Below, piece after piece: positions 43,204-55,060 of a DNA stretch of 64,000 nucleotides; within the stretch, counting starts at the first letter, position 1, and each line of letters opens with the position of its first letter. Where the stretch lies: NCBI GenBank assembly GCA_029215795.1, contig JARDYH010000007.1, positions 97,355,263-97,419,262 of the forward strand, read 5' to 3'. Origin of the DNA: Anniella stebbinsi. Lineage: Eukaryota > Chordata > Lepidosauria > Squamata > Anniellidae. A program made the position numbers and the translations under genes. Below the pieces are notes generated by a model. It was not told where the DNA came from. It was given only the letters and a program-made list of their open reading frames with translations, and did not search any database.

Positions 43204-46200
43204 TTAAAAAAAAAATAATATTTTTTTTTTATTTCAACTTAAAACAACATAATACAACATACAATACAATACATAACCTACATACCCCCCGTGCTCCCCT
43301 CCCCCCCAGGAGACCTACTTTTATTCAATTATACATCCTTCCAAAATTGTGAAGAATCTTTTGAAGGTATTTGTCCCTTCCCCGATCTTAATACATATTC
43401 CAATAATGGATTCCATATATTTTCAAAATCATTCTTCCTGGACATTCCCTTCATTATTTTCATTTTACACGTTAACTTATCATTAAGTGCCATATCCCAT
43501 ATTTCTTTGTACCATTCTTCTATTGTATAAATTCCTTGCCCTTTCCAATTTTTTGCTATCATTATTCTAACTGGAGCCAGGAGGTTGTTTATCAATTCTC
43601 TCTTACTTATATTCTCATTTCCTTTATCCCATATTGCTAGTAGAGCCAGCTTTGGGCTTATCTCCAATTTACTTCCCGTTATTTCACTTATTTCTTCAAA
43701 CACCCTTTTCCAAAAAATTTTTACATATTCACAGCTCCACCACATATGAAAATAAGTTCCAACCTCCTGACATCCCCTCCAACATTTCTTGGGCATTTTT
43801 TTATCTATCTGATGGGATCTTACTGGCGTTAAATACCATCTCCATACTGTCTTATAATAATTCTCTTTAATTCTAATCGACAAAAGCTTTAACATTCTAG
43901 CATCCCATATCCTCCCCCAGTTGTCTTCATTAATCTGTTCCTTTAAATCATCTTCCCAAATCATTTTAAGAGAGTCTTGATATTCATCTTCCTCAATCAA
44001 AATTTTATATATTTCACTGGTCAAACCTTTTTTAAATTTAATTTCCTCCTTCTTTCCTCTTTTCAATTAAATCTTCAAATCTTGTATTCTTTCTACATTC
44101 CTTATTTTTCCTTTTCCAATCTTGTGTCCATTGTTCCAATTGTATACATTTGAACCAAGCTACCTTTTGCCCTATTAATAGCTCTCCAATTTGCTCCTTA
44201 TTTATCATTCTTTTTAACCAATCTCTTAATTTAATAATTTTCTGATCCCTCAAACCCCCTTCCAACTCTGCTTTTAAATTCCTTGGGAAGTCCCCCATTA
44301 CTACAACTGGGGTAAGAGGAGAAACTCCTGGTATTAACTAGGGGTGTGCATCGGATCGGATCCGATCCACGATCCGAATCCGATCCGTCCCAAAATCGGA
44401 AAAATCTGATCCGATCTGATCTGATCCAATCTGACCAACCCTCCGATCCAATCCAATCTGCCGAGGTCCGATCCGGATCGGATCGGCGGATCGGACGCCA
44501 TTTTGAATGCTTTTTCCCATAGCAAATTATTGGTTTACAAAAATGCCTATAACTTTTTCATTTGTAATGATAGAAGGATGAAACTTAGGCACATTGTAGA
44601 CTGGTTAGGGATAGTTATCTGTGAGAAATTTCAGAAAGTTTGGTACATGCGTTTTGTGGCAATTAATTTTTTAATAAATAACCAGGAATGCCTATAACTT
44701 TTTCATTTTTAAAGTTCCACACATGAAACTTTGCCACATTGTAGGTGGTACCTTGGGACCTGTATGTGTGAAATTTCAGAAACATAGGTGCTTGCCTTGT
44801 GTGGCAATTAATTTTTGAAATAATGAGGAAAGAAACACCTATAACTTTGTCATTTTTAAAGGTACACACATGAAACTTTGCCACATTGTAGGTGGTACCT
44901 TGAGACCTATGTGTGTGAAATTTCAGAAACATAGGTGCTTGCCTTGTGTGGCAATTAATTTTAGAAAAATGGGTAGTAGTGGGGTAAATACAGTTATGCC
45001 TCCCACTTTTTTATTTTTAAAGATACAAACAGGAAACTTGGGCACATTACAGGTAACACTTGGCTTGATATGTGTGTGAAATTTCAGAAACATAGGTGCT
45101 TGCCTTGTGTGGAAATTAATTTTTGAAACAATGAGGAAAGAAATGCCTATAACTTTTTTATTTTAAAAGTTAGAAGTTAGAAAGTTGCTCACTTTGTAGA
45201 TGGATTAGGGGTAGTCATCTGTCAGAAATTTCAGAAAGTTAGGTCCAGGCATTTGGTGGCTACGATTTTTTTAGATTAAAAGTTATAAAAGTTTTTCCAC
45301 AGAAGCTTGGGCTGTCAATTGCACCCCCCTCCCCCGCCTCCCCCTCCCTTTTTTATCTGTCAAAACTCGGAGCAAAGTTAATTTCTTCTAACCTATCTAA
45401 ATCTTTTGCAATATTAACTCCCAGATAGCGTACTATATTCTTAAGCCTAAAACCTAGTTTAGATTTACACTCCTCCATTTCCTTCTCGTTATAATTAAAT
45501 AACATCATTTCTGACTTCCCCCAATTAACTTGTAAACCAGTAATCTCTCCAAATTCTCTCAAATGTTTCTTTATCACTTCCCCACTCTCCAGGGGATTTT
45601 CTAACGCCAATAATGTATAGTCCAAAACATATTCATTTTAATCTTTTCTTTCCCACCTATCCCTTTTAATCTTACATCCTCCCTTATAACATTCGCCAAA
45701 ATTTCTAACACTATTGCAAATAAAATCGGTGAAAGTGGACATCCTTGTCTAGTTCCTCGGGCTAAAGTAATCTGTTGCGTTAACCCATCATTAACTATAA
45801 TTTCTGCTTTATTATTTTTATATAACTGATCTATCACTCCTATAAATTTATCTCCAAACCCAAATTTTTTAATAATTTTTTTAAGTGCTGGCCATTTCAC
45901 ACAACCAAAGGCTTTGAATATATCTAGTGCTAACAATCCTGCTTTTAGATTCCTTTTTTTAAATAATATTAATTATATTTAAAACTCTTCCAATTAAATT
46001 AGGCATTTGCCTTCCTGCAATAAATCCACATTGATCTTTTTTAATATATTTATTTATAAATGTACTCATTCTTTTTGCCATTATTGCCGTAAAATTTTTT
46101 GAATCTTGATTTATTAACAAAATTGGTCTATAAGAAGCTGGATCCGTCAAATCCTTATCTGGTTTCGGGATTAATATAATCAAAGAATGGTCCCATGATG

Positions 46201-46633
46201 GCAGGGTCTTTCCTCCTTCTATTATACTATTAAATAGCCTTTTCAATTTTGGTATTAATATTGCTCTAAATGTCTTATAATATTCCAGCCCCAAACCATC
46301 TATCCCCGGAGATTTCCCTCCTTTTAATTTATCAATAATTCCTTCTATTTCTTTTTCTGTAACCAAACCTTCCATATAATCCCTGTCTTGTCTCTGTAAT
46401 CTTATTTTCCAATTCCTCTCTACATATTCCCCTACTTTAACCTGTGGACCCATATCTGATGCATATAATTCACTGTAAAATTCCTGAAATATATTTAATT
46501 TATCCTTCATTAAATTACATCTTTTCCCTGTCTTATCTTTAATTGTCCCTATTGTGTTCTTAGCCTTTTTTGACTGAGTGGACCTGGCCAGCATCCTAGA
46601 ATTTTATTGCTATATTCAAAAAAATCCCTCTTC
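43204..46633 (-). pseudogene. L1-type LINE ORF2 remnant with target duplication
   Basis: 5'-truncated minus-strand L1 flanked by AAATTTCCT (43195-43203, 46634-46642). From the 5' side: the RT N-region (KGGKSPGIDGLGLEYYKTFR, GFIAGRQ), then RT (GTRQGCPLSPILFAIVLEIL; the FADD box is lost, reading WT in its place) to SEMMLFNYNEKEM, ending near 45353. About 250 residues are then missing, replaced by the hAT piece at 44339-45350. From 44338 the C-terminus follows (SPLTPVVVM…, then CWRGCQEVGTYFHMWWSC) to 43329, the 3' UTR and a T-rich tail complement. Several frameshifts. Closest to the copy at 8887-10171. Confidence 0.88.
44339..45350. mobile_element. Truncated non-autonomous hAT in L1
   Basis: The terminus TAGGGGTGTGCATCGGATCGG starts at 44339, preceded by GTATTAAC. 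ATCGG/GATCC subterminal repeats and the same 145-160-bp units as in 34730-36478 follow, up to GGGCTGTCAATTGCACCCCC. The second terminus is absent and L1 sequence is also missing there, so a deletion removed both. Confidence 0.8.
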
Positions 46634-46686
46634 AAATTTCCTAATGCGCCTTGAAAGAGCTTTAAATTGCTCTTGTAGAGGCACCC
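46634..46686. mobile_element. Harbinger-like MITE, right part
   Basis: AATGCGCCTTGAAAGAGCTT and CTCTTGTAGAGGCACCC followed by TAA. This is the other side of the MITE interrupted by the L1 (left part at 42990-43203). Confidence 0.6.
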
Positions 46687-46881
46687 TAAGTCATTGAAGC
46701 CAAACCAAGCCTCCAGCCTCAAACAATCTCCCTCTCTCTCTGCCAAAGTTTCCCAATGGTCCAGCCGGGCTGCACACTTGTGGCCGGGGTATTGCTTATA
46801 GCTTGGTCACATCTGGTGATTCTTGTTTTTTTAAAAAAACTCAGCCACCAGCCACCTCTGTCTGCACCAACACCGGACTTT

Positions 46882-47090
46882 GAGATGCTCTTAAAAGGCT
46901 CTGTGTGGCACACCAGCCTCTCAGGGCTAAGCTACAGACGTCTCTCAGTTGTAACTCTGTCTGAAACTGATGCCAGCCAAAGCCTCCAACCAGCCAACAC
47001 CTGCACCAACACTTGATTCTGAGATGCTCTTAAAAGGCTTTGTGTGGCATGCCAGCCTCTCAGGGTTCAGCTACAGCTATCTCTCAGTTG
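46882..47090. repeat. 139-bp tandem duplication
   Basis: GAGATGCTCTTAAAAGGCT recurs at 46882 and 47021, with CCAGCCTCTCAGGG and TCTCTCAGTTGT following in both. Part of a longer non-coding stretch (46690-47690) without genes. Confidence 0.8.
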
Positions 47091-47689
47091 TGTCTTCAGT
47101 CTAACTCAGTCTCTAAGAGATATGCCAACCAGCCCAAGCCACAAATCTATCTATTTTTCTCTGGCATGCACTTCAAATGTTCTGCATTGCATGCCAGCAC
47201 TGCAAACAGAGCCTAGCTCACAAGTGAACAAAGTGAAATGGAAGGGAAGGGGCAGCAAAGCAAAGCAATGACATGCCAGGTTCCAACATCCGCATCAACA
47301 GGAGATCTGCAAAGCTGAGAGCCTCTCTCTTGATTGACACTTCACAGTTGTTCATGAGAGTTTTCCCTCTAAGGATGACCCTTCATCGCCCATGATGTGG
47401 AACTCTGAGAAAAAGGCCTCTGGTCTGTTCCGTTTTGCCCTGTGGGCTGCTTTGAATGACCTCTCCTTTCCCACATTTTGATCTGTGGATGCCTTGCTTC
47501 TGCTGAGCCCACCAAATTTGCAACAGGAAAAGTGCCCTTCTTGCCCAGCATTTCTTAGCTAAAAACTTGAGATTCCCTTGATGCCAAGGGCTGAAAATTC
47601 TCGAGGTGCAATACCCTAAAGAGGATGTTTGACAACCTGAGTTTGAAGGATATGGCTCCAGCGGTTAAAAAAATAATAATTTTAAAATC

Positions 47690-48158
47690 TCAAACTTTAC
47701 AACATTCCTAAAAATCAATGGATGAACAGATCTGCTTCAAACTTGGCAAGGATAAAGCCGAACAGGAGATCTATCATGGTGCCATGTTTCATCTCTTTAT
47801 CCTTAAAAATGACAGTTTTGTTTTTTAAAAAATATTTTAAAACCTCAAATTTTAAAATTTTAAAAAAATATTTTAAAACCTCAAAAGCAGTTGAACAGAT
47901 TTGCTTCAAACTTGGCAAGGCTAAAGCTCTGTCTGAGAAATATCATGGTGCCAAGTTTCATCTCTTTACCTTTAAAAATACCAGAGCTGTAAGTGTTTAT
48001 GTTAATTCTCAATAAAATAGAGCTGCCCTTTGGCTGGGGAGGATGGGAAAAATATGGATTTTTCATCAAATTTCATAATTTTCCCCCTTCCCGGATTTGT
48101 TACTAAAAATCCTGACAAATCTGGTTTTTTTTTATGGCATATGGTCACTCTACACAGT
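47690..48158. repeat. Tandem units plus dispersed repeat
   Basis: Two units share GCTTCAAACTTGGCAAGG and ATCATGGTGCCA…TTTCATCTCTTTA, the inverse of the motif at 34150-34470. The part from 47935 matches 30770-30984 and ends GCATATGGTCAC. Confidence 0.65.
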
Positions 48159-49397
48159 ATGTACTCAAAATATTTATATCTCACCTTTCCATTATGCAGG
48201 CAGGTATGTAAAAGCATTCCTCCTCTGAGGTTGACCACGGAGAGCTCAGGCCTTCAGAGGGATGTGTTATTCTGGAGTCCTGATCTATTCAGGACTCAGT
48301 CAAGGTTGATTCTTTAGACTGCCCAGATGAAACTAGAGTGAAAATAATAATGACAGTTTATTGATAGAAAATGGATGCAGAATAAAAATACAAAGAAAGC
48401 TCACACATCTTTTCAGCCCATGGAGCTGGGAAGTGCCAAAGAGCGTTTGCGTTTGCAGGGGCCCCAATCAAAAGCAAATAGAGATTGTTCCTAGAGCCCA
48501 AAATTCTCCTGGTTGCTCATGCACATTCCCTCTGGAACAAAGCCAAATTGGTTAGGCCTGAGATCAACCTTTGATGCCCTTTTTTGATAGTATGTGCAGG
48601 CAGATGAGTTATCTGTTCTATGACTAAGAGACCCCAACATTCCAACACAGGGGGGAAAGAAACCCAGTAAAGCAAATAAGAGGAAATTAGGCAGTGTCAG
48701 ACAGCTAACAATTGTTATCACATGTATTGGTGCCTGCTTGCTTGACACTCGACAGAGTTGTCCAATATATCTGGGGTCTACACTAAGAAGCAAGAAAACT
48801 GCCCTTTAAACAGGCCTTTATATATTTAATAAACAGCATATAGGACAACAGTGCAAGTTCAAAACTAGACCTGACTCCTCACCATTTCTTCTGGTGTCAA
48901 ACTCATCACAAGGGTTTAGAAGAGAGGCATTTAGTGATCAGGAAGGGTGGGGCAGAGACATTTCAGTTTTAATTATATGAAATGTTGGGGTCAGCTAAAG
49001 TGATTTGAGTCAGACCAATTTGGCCTTAAACTGGTGCATTTTGGTGCCTGCTTTGGGGCTGAAGTAAGAGAGGTCAGGAAAACAATCCTAACATGTATTG
49101 GGGACATTTTCCTTTTACGATCTCTTCTCTTTTTTCCTATGTAAAAAGCCATTCCTCCCTGCACAGCAGCCTTCTCCAAACTGGCGCCTTCAGAAACACA
49201 TTACCAGCATGGGGAAGGCTACTGCCCAGCAAGAGCTTCTCCAGGCTGCCAGCTGCTGGTCACCAGTATTCCCCTCCCAGAAGGTTCTGGGATCAGAGTT
49301 ACATTATGATACCATCTTTATTGCCATCCTAGCACTTTCTGGAAGGAGAATAGTGGTAGCTAAGGAGTGAGCGCTCTCTCTCTCTCTCTCTTTCTCG
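48159..49397. other. No recognisable gene
   Basis: An LTR-like A/T signal (AATAAA near 48830) is present, but no reliable ends were found. CT microsatellite near 49372-49392. Confidence 0.35.
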
Positions 49398-49520
49398 GCA
49401 GCTGGACAACCATCTGTCAAGGATGCTTTAAGGTAGATTCCTACATTGAGCAGGGGGTTGGACTCAATGGCCTTATAGGCCCCTGCCAACTCCACTATTC
49501 TATGTTTCTATGTTTCTATG
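49398..49520 (+). mobile_element. CR1 3' end fragment
   Basis: Coding tail and 3' end of CR1 (CAGCTGGACAACCATCTGTC, GGGGGTTGGACTCAATGG) with TCTATGTT repeats at the end. Confidence 0.8.
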
Positions 49521-49895
49521 ACTCTCTCTTTCTCTCTGTGTGTGTGTGCATTTGCACGGACAGAGGGAGGGAGGGAGAGCGTGAGAAAGCATACCTTTAA
49601 AGCATAAAAGCAGAAAGGAAGCAAGGAAACGATATACAACTCAGCAAAACCATTTGGATAGTCCCCCTCCAATAGCTGAAATGGCCATCCCTTTTCTCTA
49701 GTCCTGAATACAGTAGTGAAATGGGGAAGGTCATTTAGGCTCAGCCCAAAGCACATGTTTTATGTCCTTACTTTCACGTTAGAGATTAGCATCAAATAAG
49801 TAGTTTCACCTGGTATAAGGAGGAGACTTTTAAGGTTTTGAATGGTAATACCAGCACTTTGAATTGGGCTCAGGCATGGACTGGTAGCCAGTGCA

Positions 49896-51262
49896 GTTGG
49901 AAAAATACTGGCATAATATGATAAAAAGGGGATATTTCCAATTGAAAGACTTTTATGCCCAGGATAAACCCAAAACAATAGAACAACTTAGAGTTGATTT
50001 AGGAGAATTAGGCCTGGGATGGCTACAAGAAGCTCAGCTATCCCATCTCCTTAGGGTCACTAGCACAAAGATACATGCACTCAGAACTTTATCAGCATTA
50101 GAGCAAGTAATGTTAATGGTAGGGGAAGGAAGGAAGAGTATAGTATCTATGGTTTATGCCATATTAATAGATGCCCAGATGGGCACAATGGTGGGCTTGA
50201 GGAAAGTGTGGGAAGGAGACTTTGGAAGAGGAATAGATGAAGCTAGATGGAATAAAATATGGAACAACAGACCATTTAGATCCGTATCAGCCTCTATTCA
50301 GGAAACTTCACTGAAAATACTGCATAGATGGTATCGAACACCAGTACAACTAGCACATATTACTAAAACTTGGCAGTCCTCTCTGTTGGAGAGGATGCAA
50401 GATAAAAGGCACGTATTTTCATTTGTATATATATTTGTATATATGTCTTGTATATATGTCTTGCTCATATATACAAAGATTCTGAAGATCAATACATAGA
50501 TAAATAATTATTATATCTAGGGAAACAATTGTATATGATCCAGAATTGGTTTTATTATCAATATATAATGGACTTAATATTGGATTAAAATGCAAAGACT
50601 TAATATTATTCTTACTGATGGCTGCTTGACAGACAATTACGCAACAGTGGAAAAAATTGGACAATTTGAATTTATCAGCACGGTATCGTAATATTTGGTC
50701 TGTGGCAATCTCTGAGAAAATAACATACAATTTACTTCAAATCCAAGGAAAATCTGAGTCAACATCGTTTGAAGCTATATGGGAGAGATTTGTTCAGTAT
50801 GCATCACAACTGGATGTACAACAATGTATGCCTGCTTCAGCTCTGAGTATATGGACATTGTAATGATAAATGAAGGACACATCACATTTAAAACTTAGTT
50901 TAATTGTATAATTAGTTACGATTGTTTTCTTCCTGTTTGATCTTTTCTTGTTTTTATTATTTTTCTTTCTCTTGTTTTCTTGTTTTTTTATGTTATTTGT
51001 TTTCTTTCTTTCTTTCTTTTTGTTTGTTCTTTTCTTTTCTATTCTTTGCTCTAATTCTCATTTTTCTATCAACTTCAATAAACTTCCTTCCCTTAAGGTC
51101 ATATCAACCAACCTGGTTTTTTTTTTTTATTACACTATATATAATGACATAATTGTTGGTATGTTATTATTTTGTAGGGGATGGGATGTACTCATTATTA
51201 TTTTATTATTTCTTTGTAGCACTTTAAATAAAATAAAAATTATCATTAAAAAAAATGTTGGC
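49896..51262 (+). pseudogene. L1/Tx1-like LINE ORF2 C-terminus
   Basis: A 49891-50499 frame includes RWNKIWNNRPFRSVSASIQE and ILHRWYRTPVQLAHI, the L1-clade pattern before the C-terminal cysteine motif; the motif itself is lost in a TATATGTC-rich stretch. A later frame (50657-50863) gives the end, ERFVQYASQLDVQQCM. A T-rich 3' UTR ends in AATAAAATAAAAATTATC and an A run. It appears inserted in another repeat: 49800-49895 and 51263-51360 look like two halves of one unit. Confidence 0.65.
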
Positions 51263-51375
51263 CAGTCCCCATTAACAATCATGCTGCCCCATTTTGGACC
51301 AGCTGAAGTTCCAGACTGTTTTTAAAGCAGCCCCATGTATAACACGTTGCAGTAATCCAGGTGAGAGGTTACTAA

Positions 51376-51655
51376 GGGCTTTCTCACACCTACTATTCCC
51401 CCCCCCCCGGGCTGCTTCTTCATTTGCTATTCGAGTCTAGCATTTTGAATCACATGTGGTCGGTATAGCTGCGATACCTCAGCTTGGCCTGTTGAACTTT
51501 GCCTGTTTTGGACACTAAACTAACAGAAACTAAAAACTGCGACCTCAGGGCGGGAGAGCAGCAGCAGGGGGACAACGTCATGTGAGCCAGTGCTGAAGAA
51601 GTGGAGCAAAGTCGAGGCAGGTGTGCTTAAAAGAACCACCCGTGTGAGAACGACC
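51376..51655. mobile_element. Possible Harbinger-like MITE
   Basis: GGGCTTTCTCACACC at the left and CGTGTGAGAACGACC at the right are near-inverted. The outside trinucleotides are TAA and TTA, so the target duplication is not exact. 280 bp, C-run at 51402. Confidence 0.45.
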
Positions 51656-51959
51656 TTAGACATGGATCACCATTGCTACATGATCTCTGTCCAGAAAAGA
51701 ATATATCCCATATCATTTTGTTCAAAAGGACATTCACTGTTCCTTAGTTTTCTAAAGATTTGTTCTACACTTGCACTGTGAAATTCAATTTTGATGGCAA
51801 AATCATGGCTCCTGCATATGAAACAAGCTGGTATATTGTATTATTTTTCTCAATTTATGATATGTTTATCAATATTTTTTGGTCTACCATCCCATTGGGA
51901 CTGATATCTTCACACCCATTGTTAGGTTTTGATTTGCATTGCAACCATATTTCTATTTC

Positions 51960-53455
51960 CAGGAGTAATAAAGGAGCTGGTAGAAGGACTCTCAGAACCA
52001 CTGTTATTATCTTTGTGAAATCATGGAAGAGGGGTGAAGTGCCGGACAACTGGAGGAGGGCTAATGTTGACCCTATTTTCGAAAAAGGCAAAAAGGAGGA
52101 ACCTGGGAACTATAGACCAGTCAGTCTGACATCCATCCCTGGGAATTTTTTGGAGCAGACTATAAAGAAGTCAAGCTGGGAGCACCTTGAAAACAATGCA
52201 GTGATTCCTAGAAGCCAGCATGGATTTGTCAAGAACAAAACCTGTCAGTCTAATCTGAACTCATTCTTTGATTGGTTAACCTCCCTTGTAAACTGTGGGA
52301 ATGCAGTGGACATAGTGTATCTTGACTTCAGCAAAACTTTTGACAAAGTGCCCCATGACATTCTGATTAAGAAACTAGTGAAAAGTGGCTAGATGGAACA
52401 ACTATTAGGTGGATCCACAGTTGGCTACAGAATCGGACCCAAAGAGTGCTTATCAATGGTTCCTTCTCACACTGGGGGGAGGTAATGAGTTGGGTACTGC
52501 AGGGCTCAGTCCTGAGCCCAATCAACATTTTTATTAATGGTTTGGACGAGGGGGTGCAGGGAATTCTTATCAAATTTACAGATGACACAAAATTGGGTGG
52601 GATTGCTAATACCCTGGAAGACTGAAACAAGCTTCAAAGTGATCTTGATAGGCTGGAGCGCTGGGCTGAAAACAACAGAATGAAATTTAATAGGGATAAA
52701 TGCCAAGTTCTACACCTAGAAAAAGAAACCAAATGCACAGTTACAAGATGGGGGATACTTGGCTCAGCAATACTACAAGCAAGAAGGATCTTAGAATTGT
52801 TGTAGATCACAAGCTGGATATAAGTCAATAGTGTGATGTGGCTGCAAATAAGCAAATGTTCTTTTGGGCTGCATTAATAGACGTATAGCTTCCAAATCTC
52901 ATGAGTTACTGGTTCCCCTCCATTCAGGACTGGTCAGGCCCCATCTTGAGTATTGCATCCAGTTCTGGGCACCACACCTCAAGAAGGATGCAGACAAGCT
53001 GGAGCGTGTTCAGAGGAGGGCAATGAGGATGATTAGGGATCTGGACACAAAGCCCATTGAGGAGATACTGAAATAGCTGGACATGCTTAGTCTTGAAAAG
53101 AGAAGATTGAGGGGAGACATGATAGCACTCTTCAAATACTTATAAGGTTGTCACACAGAGGAGGGCCAGGATCTCTTCTCGATTAACCCAGAGTGCAGGG
53201 CATGGAATAATGTGCACAAGTTACAGGAAGCCAGATACTGGCTGGACATCAGGATAAACTTCCTGACTGTTAGAGCAATATGACAATGAAACCAATTACC
53301 TAGGAACGTTGAGGGCACTCCCACCCTAGAGGTATTCAAGAGGCAGCTGGACGTCCATCTGTCAGGGATACTTAAAGTTGGATTCCTGCACTGAGCAGAG
53401 GGTTGGACTCGATGGCCTTATAGGCTTCTTCCAACTCTTCTATGATTCTAGGATT
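51960..53455 (+). pseudogene. CR1 LINE reverse transcriptase remnant
   Basis: Encodes NWRRANVDPIFEKGKKEEPG, NYRPVSLTSIPGN and VYLDFSKTFDKVPHDILIKK, then in broken frames KFTDDTKLGGIANTLED (FTDD replaces FADD), RLERWAENNRMKFNRDKCQV and LVPLHSGLVRPHLEYCIQFW. The CR1 3' end runs to about 53455. Several stops and shifts. It is the longest CR1 copy here, covering RT to the tail; the endonuclease part is absent. Confidence 0.87.
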
Positions 53456-53561
53456 CAGTCAACTTCTCTGGCATAAAAATACAAGTGAAAGACAGGAAAC
53501 CTGTTCATATAGATTAGTTTCTTTAAAAATACATTTTTCAGGAGCCTGGTTTCTAGTGGTC

Positions 53562-53564
<3 letters not shown>

Positions 53565-53598
<34 letters not shown>

Positions 53599-53600
53599 TT
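53565..53600. repeat. (AAT)n microsatellite
   Basis: About 12 AAT units next to the hairpin at 53607. Confidence 0.9.
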
Positions 53601-53606
53601 TATAAT

Positions 53607-53656
53607 AAATGCCTGGGAGAAGAGGAAAGAAGACTTTCCTCTTCTCCCAGGCATTT
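53607..53656. repeat. Perfect 23-bp inverted repeat, 4-nt loop
   Basis: Arms 53607-53629 and 53634-53656, built around GCCTGGGAGAAGAGGAAAG, are exact complements with loop AAGA. The right arm belongs to L2-like coding sequence, so the left arm looks like a copied-back segment. Confidence 0.9.
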
Positions 53657-53846
53657 AACAGCATATGATGAGGGATTTTGTGTTTCTGTGTTGTTGTTGT
53701 GCTTTGACCCAGAAGGATATTGTAATTTTAACTTGTTTTTATGCTTTTAAATTTTGTATATTGGTGTTTTAATTGTTCAATGTTTTTAATTTTTGTAAAC
53801 CGCCCAGAGAGCTTCGGCTATGGGGCAGTATATAAATGGAATAAAA

Positions 53847-53877
<31 letters not shown>

Positions 53878-53880
53878 ATT
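53634..53880 (+). mobile_element. L2-like LINE 3' end
   Basis: Starts in the end of the coding region (CTCTTCTCCCAGGCATTTAA), then AACCGCCCAGAGAGCTTCGG and an AAAT-repeat tail (53836-53879). Confidence 0.75.
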
Positions 53881-53882
53881 AC

Positions 53883-54270
53883 CCACCTCTCCATTTAGAT
53901 CGAGGCAGGGAAGAACAGTAAATATAAAATATGATAAAATACATAAATGATTAAAAACATGGCAAACATTATTAAAATAGCAATAAAACATCATAAAAAC
54001 ATCCTAAAAACATTATAAAATTCCTCTGGATATGCCTGCCAGAAGAGACCAGTCTTCATAGCTTTCTTAAATTCTAAATGACTGTCATTCCACAGTCTGG
54101 GAGCGGCAGAAGAAAAGGTCTTCTGGGTAACAGTAGTCAGCCTAGTCTTGGCCAACTGTAGTAAGTTCTTCCCAGAGGACCTGCATGTGGGGCGGATTGT
54201 ATGGGAGAAGGCAATTCCGCAGGTAACCTGGACCCAAACCATGTAGGGCCTGTCCATGACAATGTGGAGG
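53883..54270 (-). mobile_element. LINE-like 3' coding fragment, minus strand
   Basis: The complement encodes TVTQKTFSSAAPRLWND and KKAMKTGLFWQAYPEEF, resembling the end of an L2-type coding region. It meets the endonuclease fragment near 54270, so the element has a large internal deletion or these are two copies. Confidence 0.5.
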
Positions 54271-54284
54271 TATTTGTTACCTCC

Positions 54285-55060
54285 GCCCACAGATCTGTCT
54301 GTTCAGAACTGAAAACAGCATCGAGGGTGTGACCTGCTGAATGTGTGGGTCCAGAGACCAATTGGGATAGGCCCATGGTTGTCATGGATACTATGAACTC
54401 CCGAGCTACACCTGTGAAACCGGCCTTGAATGGGATGTTGAAGTTGCCCAGTACCAAAAGCCTGTGCGAATCAAACACCAGCTCCGAGACCAGTTCTGTG
54501 AGCTCGGCCAGGGTGTCTGATAGGCAGCGAGATGGCCGGTACACTAAGAGAATCCCTAGTCTATCCCTGGTCTTCAGAATCAGGTACACACACTCAATGT
54601 GATTCAATTCCCGGACTGGAAGTCTGGTCAGGTTAAGATTATCCCTATAGACCACAGCTACTCCGCCCCCCCGCCCTCTATCCCTCACCTGCACACTAAC
54701 ACAGTACCCAGCTGGGAGGGCCTGGGCCCATGTCAGGCCACTGTAATCTCCCAGCCAGGACTCTGTGAAGCATGCCAGGTTGGCCCCCTCATCTGTAAGG
54801 AGGTCATTGATGATATTCGTTTTGTTTTTAACTGACCTGGCATTGCATAGGAGCAAGGAGAGGTTCTATGGGTGGCCTGGTTCACTCTCCAAGATCCCTG
54901 TGGTAGCAAGGTGACTGGAAGGTAAGATGGGTGTAAAATATCTATCTCTACTTCCCCTGTAATGGTAAGTTGCCCTGCTATCATCATACCTCCCTTGGCC
55001 CTGCACAACACAAATTGCTGCTCCCCTACACATTGTGGTCAGCTGGAAGGGTGGGGTGGA
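54285..55060 (-). pseudogene. L2-like LINE endonuclease domain
   Basis: The frame from 54856 encodes an AP-type endonuclease: LLCNARSVKNKTNIINDLL, ACFTESWLGD, GGGVAVVYRD, GILLVYRPSR, LLVLGNFNIP and SGPTHSAGHTLDAVF. This domain nicks target DNA for target-primed reverse transcription. The usual GDFN box reads GNFN, so a catalytic Asp is changed. Upstream L2-like sequence continues to about 55060 in another frame. No RT follows directly. Confidence 0.8.

Noticed and set aside
48722..49100. Insertion bounded by ATGTATTGG on both sides
   Set aside because: The 9-base match is real, but the ends (TGCCTGC…CTAAC) fit neither LTR nor terminal inverted repeat rules, so chance or a diverged repeat is as likely.
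49372..49600. Ser/Leu-rich and Arg/Glu-rich short frames
   Set aside because: CT and GT microsatellites plus a CR1 tail explain them.
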